From positions 1 to 6,284 of the forward strand of contig JABUUA010000087.1 in NCBI GenBank assembly GCA_021443405.1: DNA of 6,284 nt, in the 5' to 3' direction. This DNA comes from Bacteroidaceae bacterium (lineage in GTDB: Bacteria > Bacteroidota > Bacteroidia > Bacteroidales > Bacteroidaceae). Below the pieces are notes generated by a model. It saw nothing but the letters and a program-made list of their open reading frames with translations. It was not told where the DNA came from and ran no database searches. Shown here one piece after another: positions 5,664 to 6,284 of this stretch; within the stretch, counting starts at the first letter, position 1, and every line of letters starts with the position of its first letter. The translations under genes and the position numbers were made by a program.

Positions 5664-6284
5664 ACTGCTTGCCCCTGCCCGCAACCTGGCCACGGCCCTC
5701 GAGGCCATCCGCCACGGAGCCGACGCTGTTTACATCGGCGCCAGTCAGTTTGGCGCGCGGGCGGCTGCGGGAAACAGCACCGACGATATTGCGGAACTCT
5801 GCCGGCAAGCTCACGTCTTCGGCGTTAAGGTCTATGTGACGCTGAACACCATCTTGCGGGACGACGAACTCGAAGCGACGCGTCAATTGGCCTGGGACCT
5901 CTATTCGGCTGGGGTCGATGCTTTTATTGTGCAGGACATGGCGCTGCTCGAAATGGAGATGCCGCCCGTGCCGCTCCACGCTTCGACGCAGATGGACAAC
6001 CGCACTGCCGAGAAAGTGCGCTGGCTGCAGCAAATGGGGTTTGAGCAGACTGTACTCGCCCGTGAGCTCACTCTCGCCGAGATGGCCGACATTCATCGGG
6101 CAGTGCCCGAGATGCGTCTCGAAGTATTTGTCCACGGCGCTATTTGTGTGAGTTACAACGGACAATGCTATGCTTCTCAACATTGTTTCGGTCGCTCGGC
6201 CAATCGCGGAGAATGTGCCCAGTTTTGTCGGCTGGCTTTCGACCTTGTGGATGCCGACGGTCGTGTGATTGAACAAGGAAAACA
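5650..6284 (+). CDS. U32 family protein (RlhA/TrhP-like), 3' end outside the window
   Basis: The first 211 codons are present, with no stop before the right edge. The start ATG at 5650 gives MTSIELLAPARNLATALEAI, the typical beginning of U32 proteins, followed by GADAVYIGASQFGARA. The U32 signature appears as EVFVHGAICVSYNGQCYAS at residues 158-176. Cys166, Cys173 and Cys189 lie at the spacing of iron-sulfur cluster ligands in the relatives UbiU and RlhA; Cys179 and Cys193 are additional cysteines. The R-S-x-N-R-G-x-C-A-Q segment resembles the RlhA branch, which hydroxylates a cytidine in 23S rRNA; the TrhP branch hydroxylates tRNA uridine-34. Despite the name 'peptidase U32', a role in RNA hydroxylation is more likely. 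The gene overlaps the metA end by 14 bp in another frame, indicating coupled translation. Full length, the C-terminal domain and the fourth cluster ligand cannot be seen. Family assignment is secure; the substrate is not. Confidence 0.92.
   Translation, partial: MTSIELLAPARNLATALEAIRHGADAVYIGASQFGARAAAGNSTDDIAELCRQAHVFGVKVYVTLNTILRDDELEATRQLAWDLYSAGVDAFIVQDMALLEMEMPPVPLHASTQMDNRTAEKVRWLQQMGFEQTVLARELTLAEMADIHRAVPEMRLEVFVHGAICVSYNGQCYASQHCFGRSANRGECAQFCRLAFDLVDADGRVIEQGK

Noticed and set aside
4932..5708. Open frame of 258 codons on the minus strand opposite metA
   Set aside because: MetA on the plus strand has every catalytic residue at the right number; the opposing frame is a compositional by-product.
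5647..6276. Open frame of 209 codons on the minus strand near the right edge
   Set aside because: The plus strand carries the U32 signature and start, so this is its shadow.

Overview
The window looks like a chromosomal segment from a member of Bacteroidota, most likely a Prevotella-type Bacteroidales. The reasons are a promoter of the Bacteroidota pattern (TTG near -33 and TAACTTTG at -7), A-rich gene leaders without a strong Shine-Dalgarno sequence, and four proteins that read like Bacteroidales family members. The genus is inferred from recognition only. The coding part is GC-rich and continuous; the first 735 bases are more AT-rich and full of degenerate short repeats.

Layout. Bases 1-735 contain no intact gene. 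They hold a pair of composite direct repeats (44-72 and 163-199), traces of a short decayed reading frame on the minus strand (64-290), an A-tract tandem repeat (468-515), a symmetric four-site GGACG array (554-619), and a promoter (640-671) whose -7 box sits inside a near-perfect palindrome. From 736 to the right edge there are four plus-strand genes packed like an operon: an ABC-F ribosome-associated ATPase (736-2685, GTG start), a lipoprotein zinc endopeptidase of family M13 (2693-4744), the MetA homoserine O-acyltransferase (4746-5663), and the first 211 codons of a U32-family protein of the RlhA/TrhP type (5650 to the edge). The spacings are 7 bp, 1 bp and a 14-bp overlap, and I see no terminator between the genes.

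How they work together. No single pathway joins the four genes. The first and last belong to families that act on the ribosome or on rRNA/tRNA, metA commits homoserine to methionine synthesis, and the M13 enzyme is an envelope peptidase. The cluster is best read as a housekeeping transcription unit driven from about position 675. The most useful biochemical detail is Glu111 in MetA, which predicts acetyl-CoA rather than succinyl-CoA as acyl donor.

I found no convincing new biological system. The least explained parts are the nested symmetric repeat at 554-619 and the decayed repeat/ORF material at 44-318.
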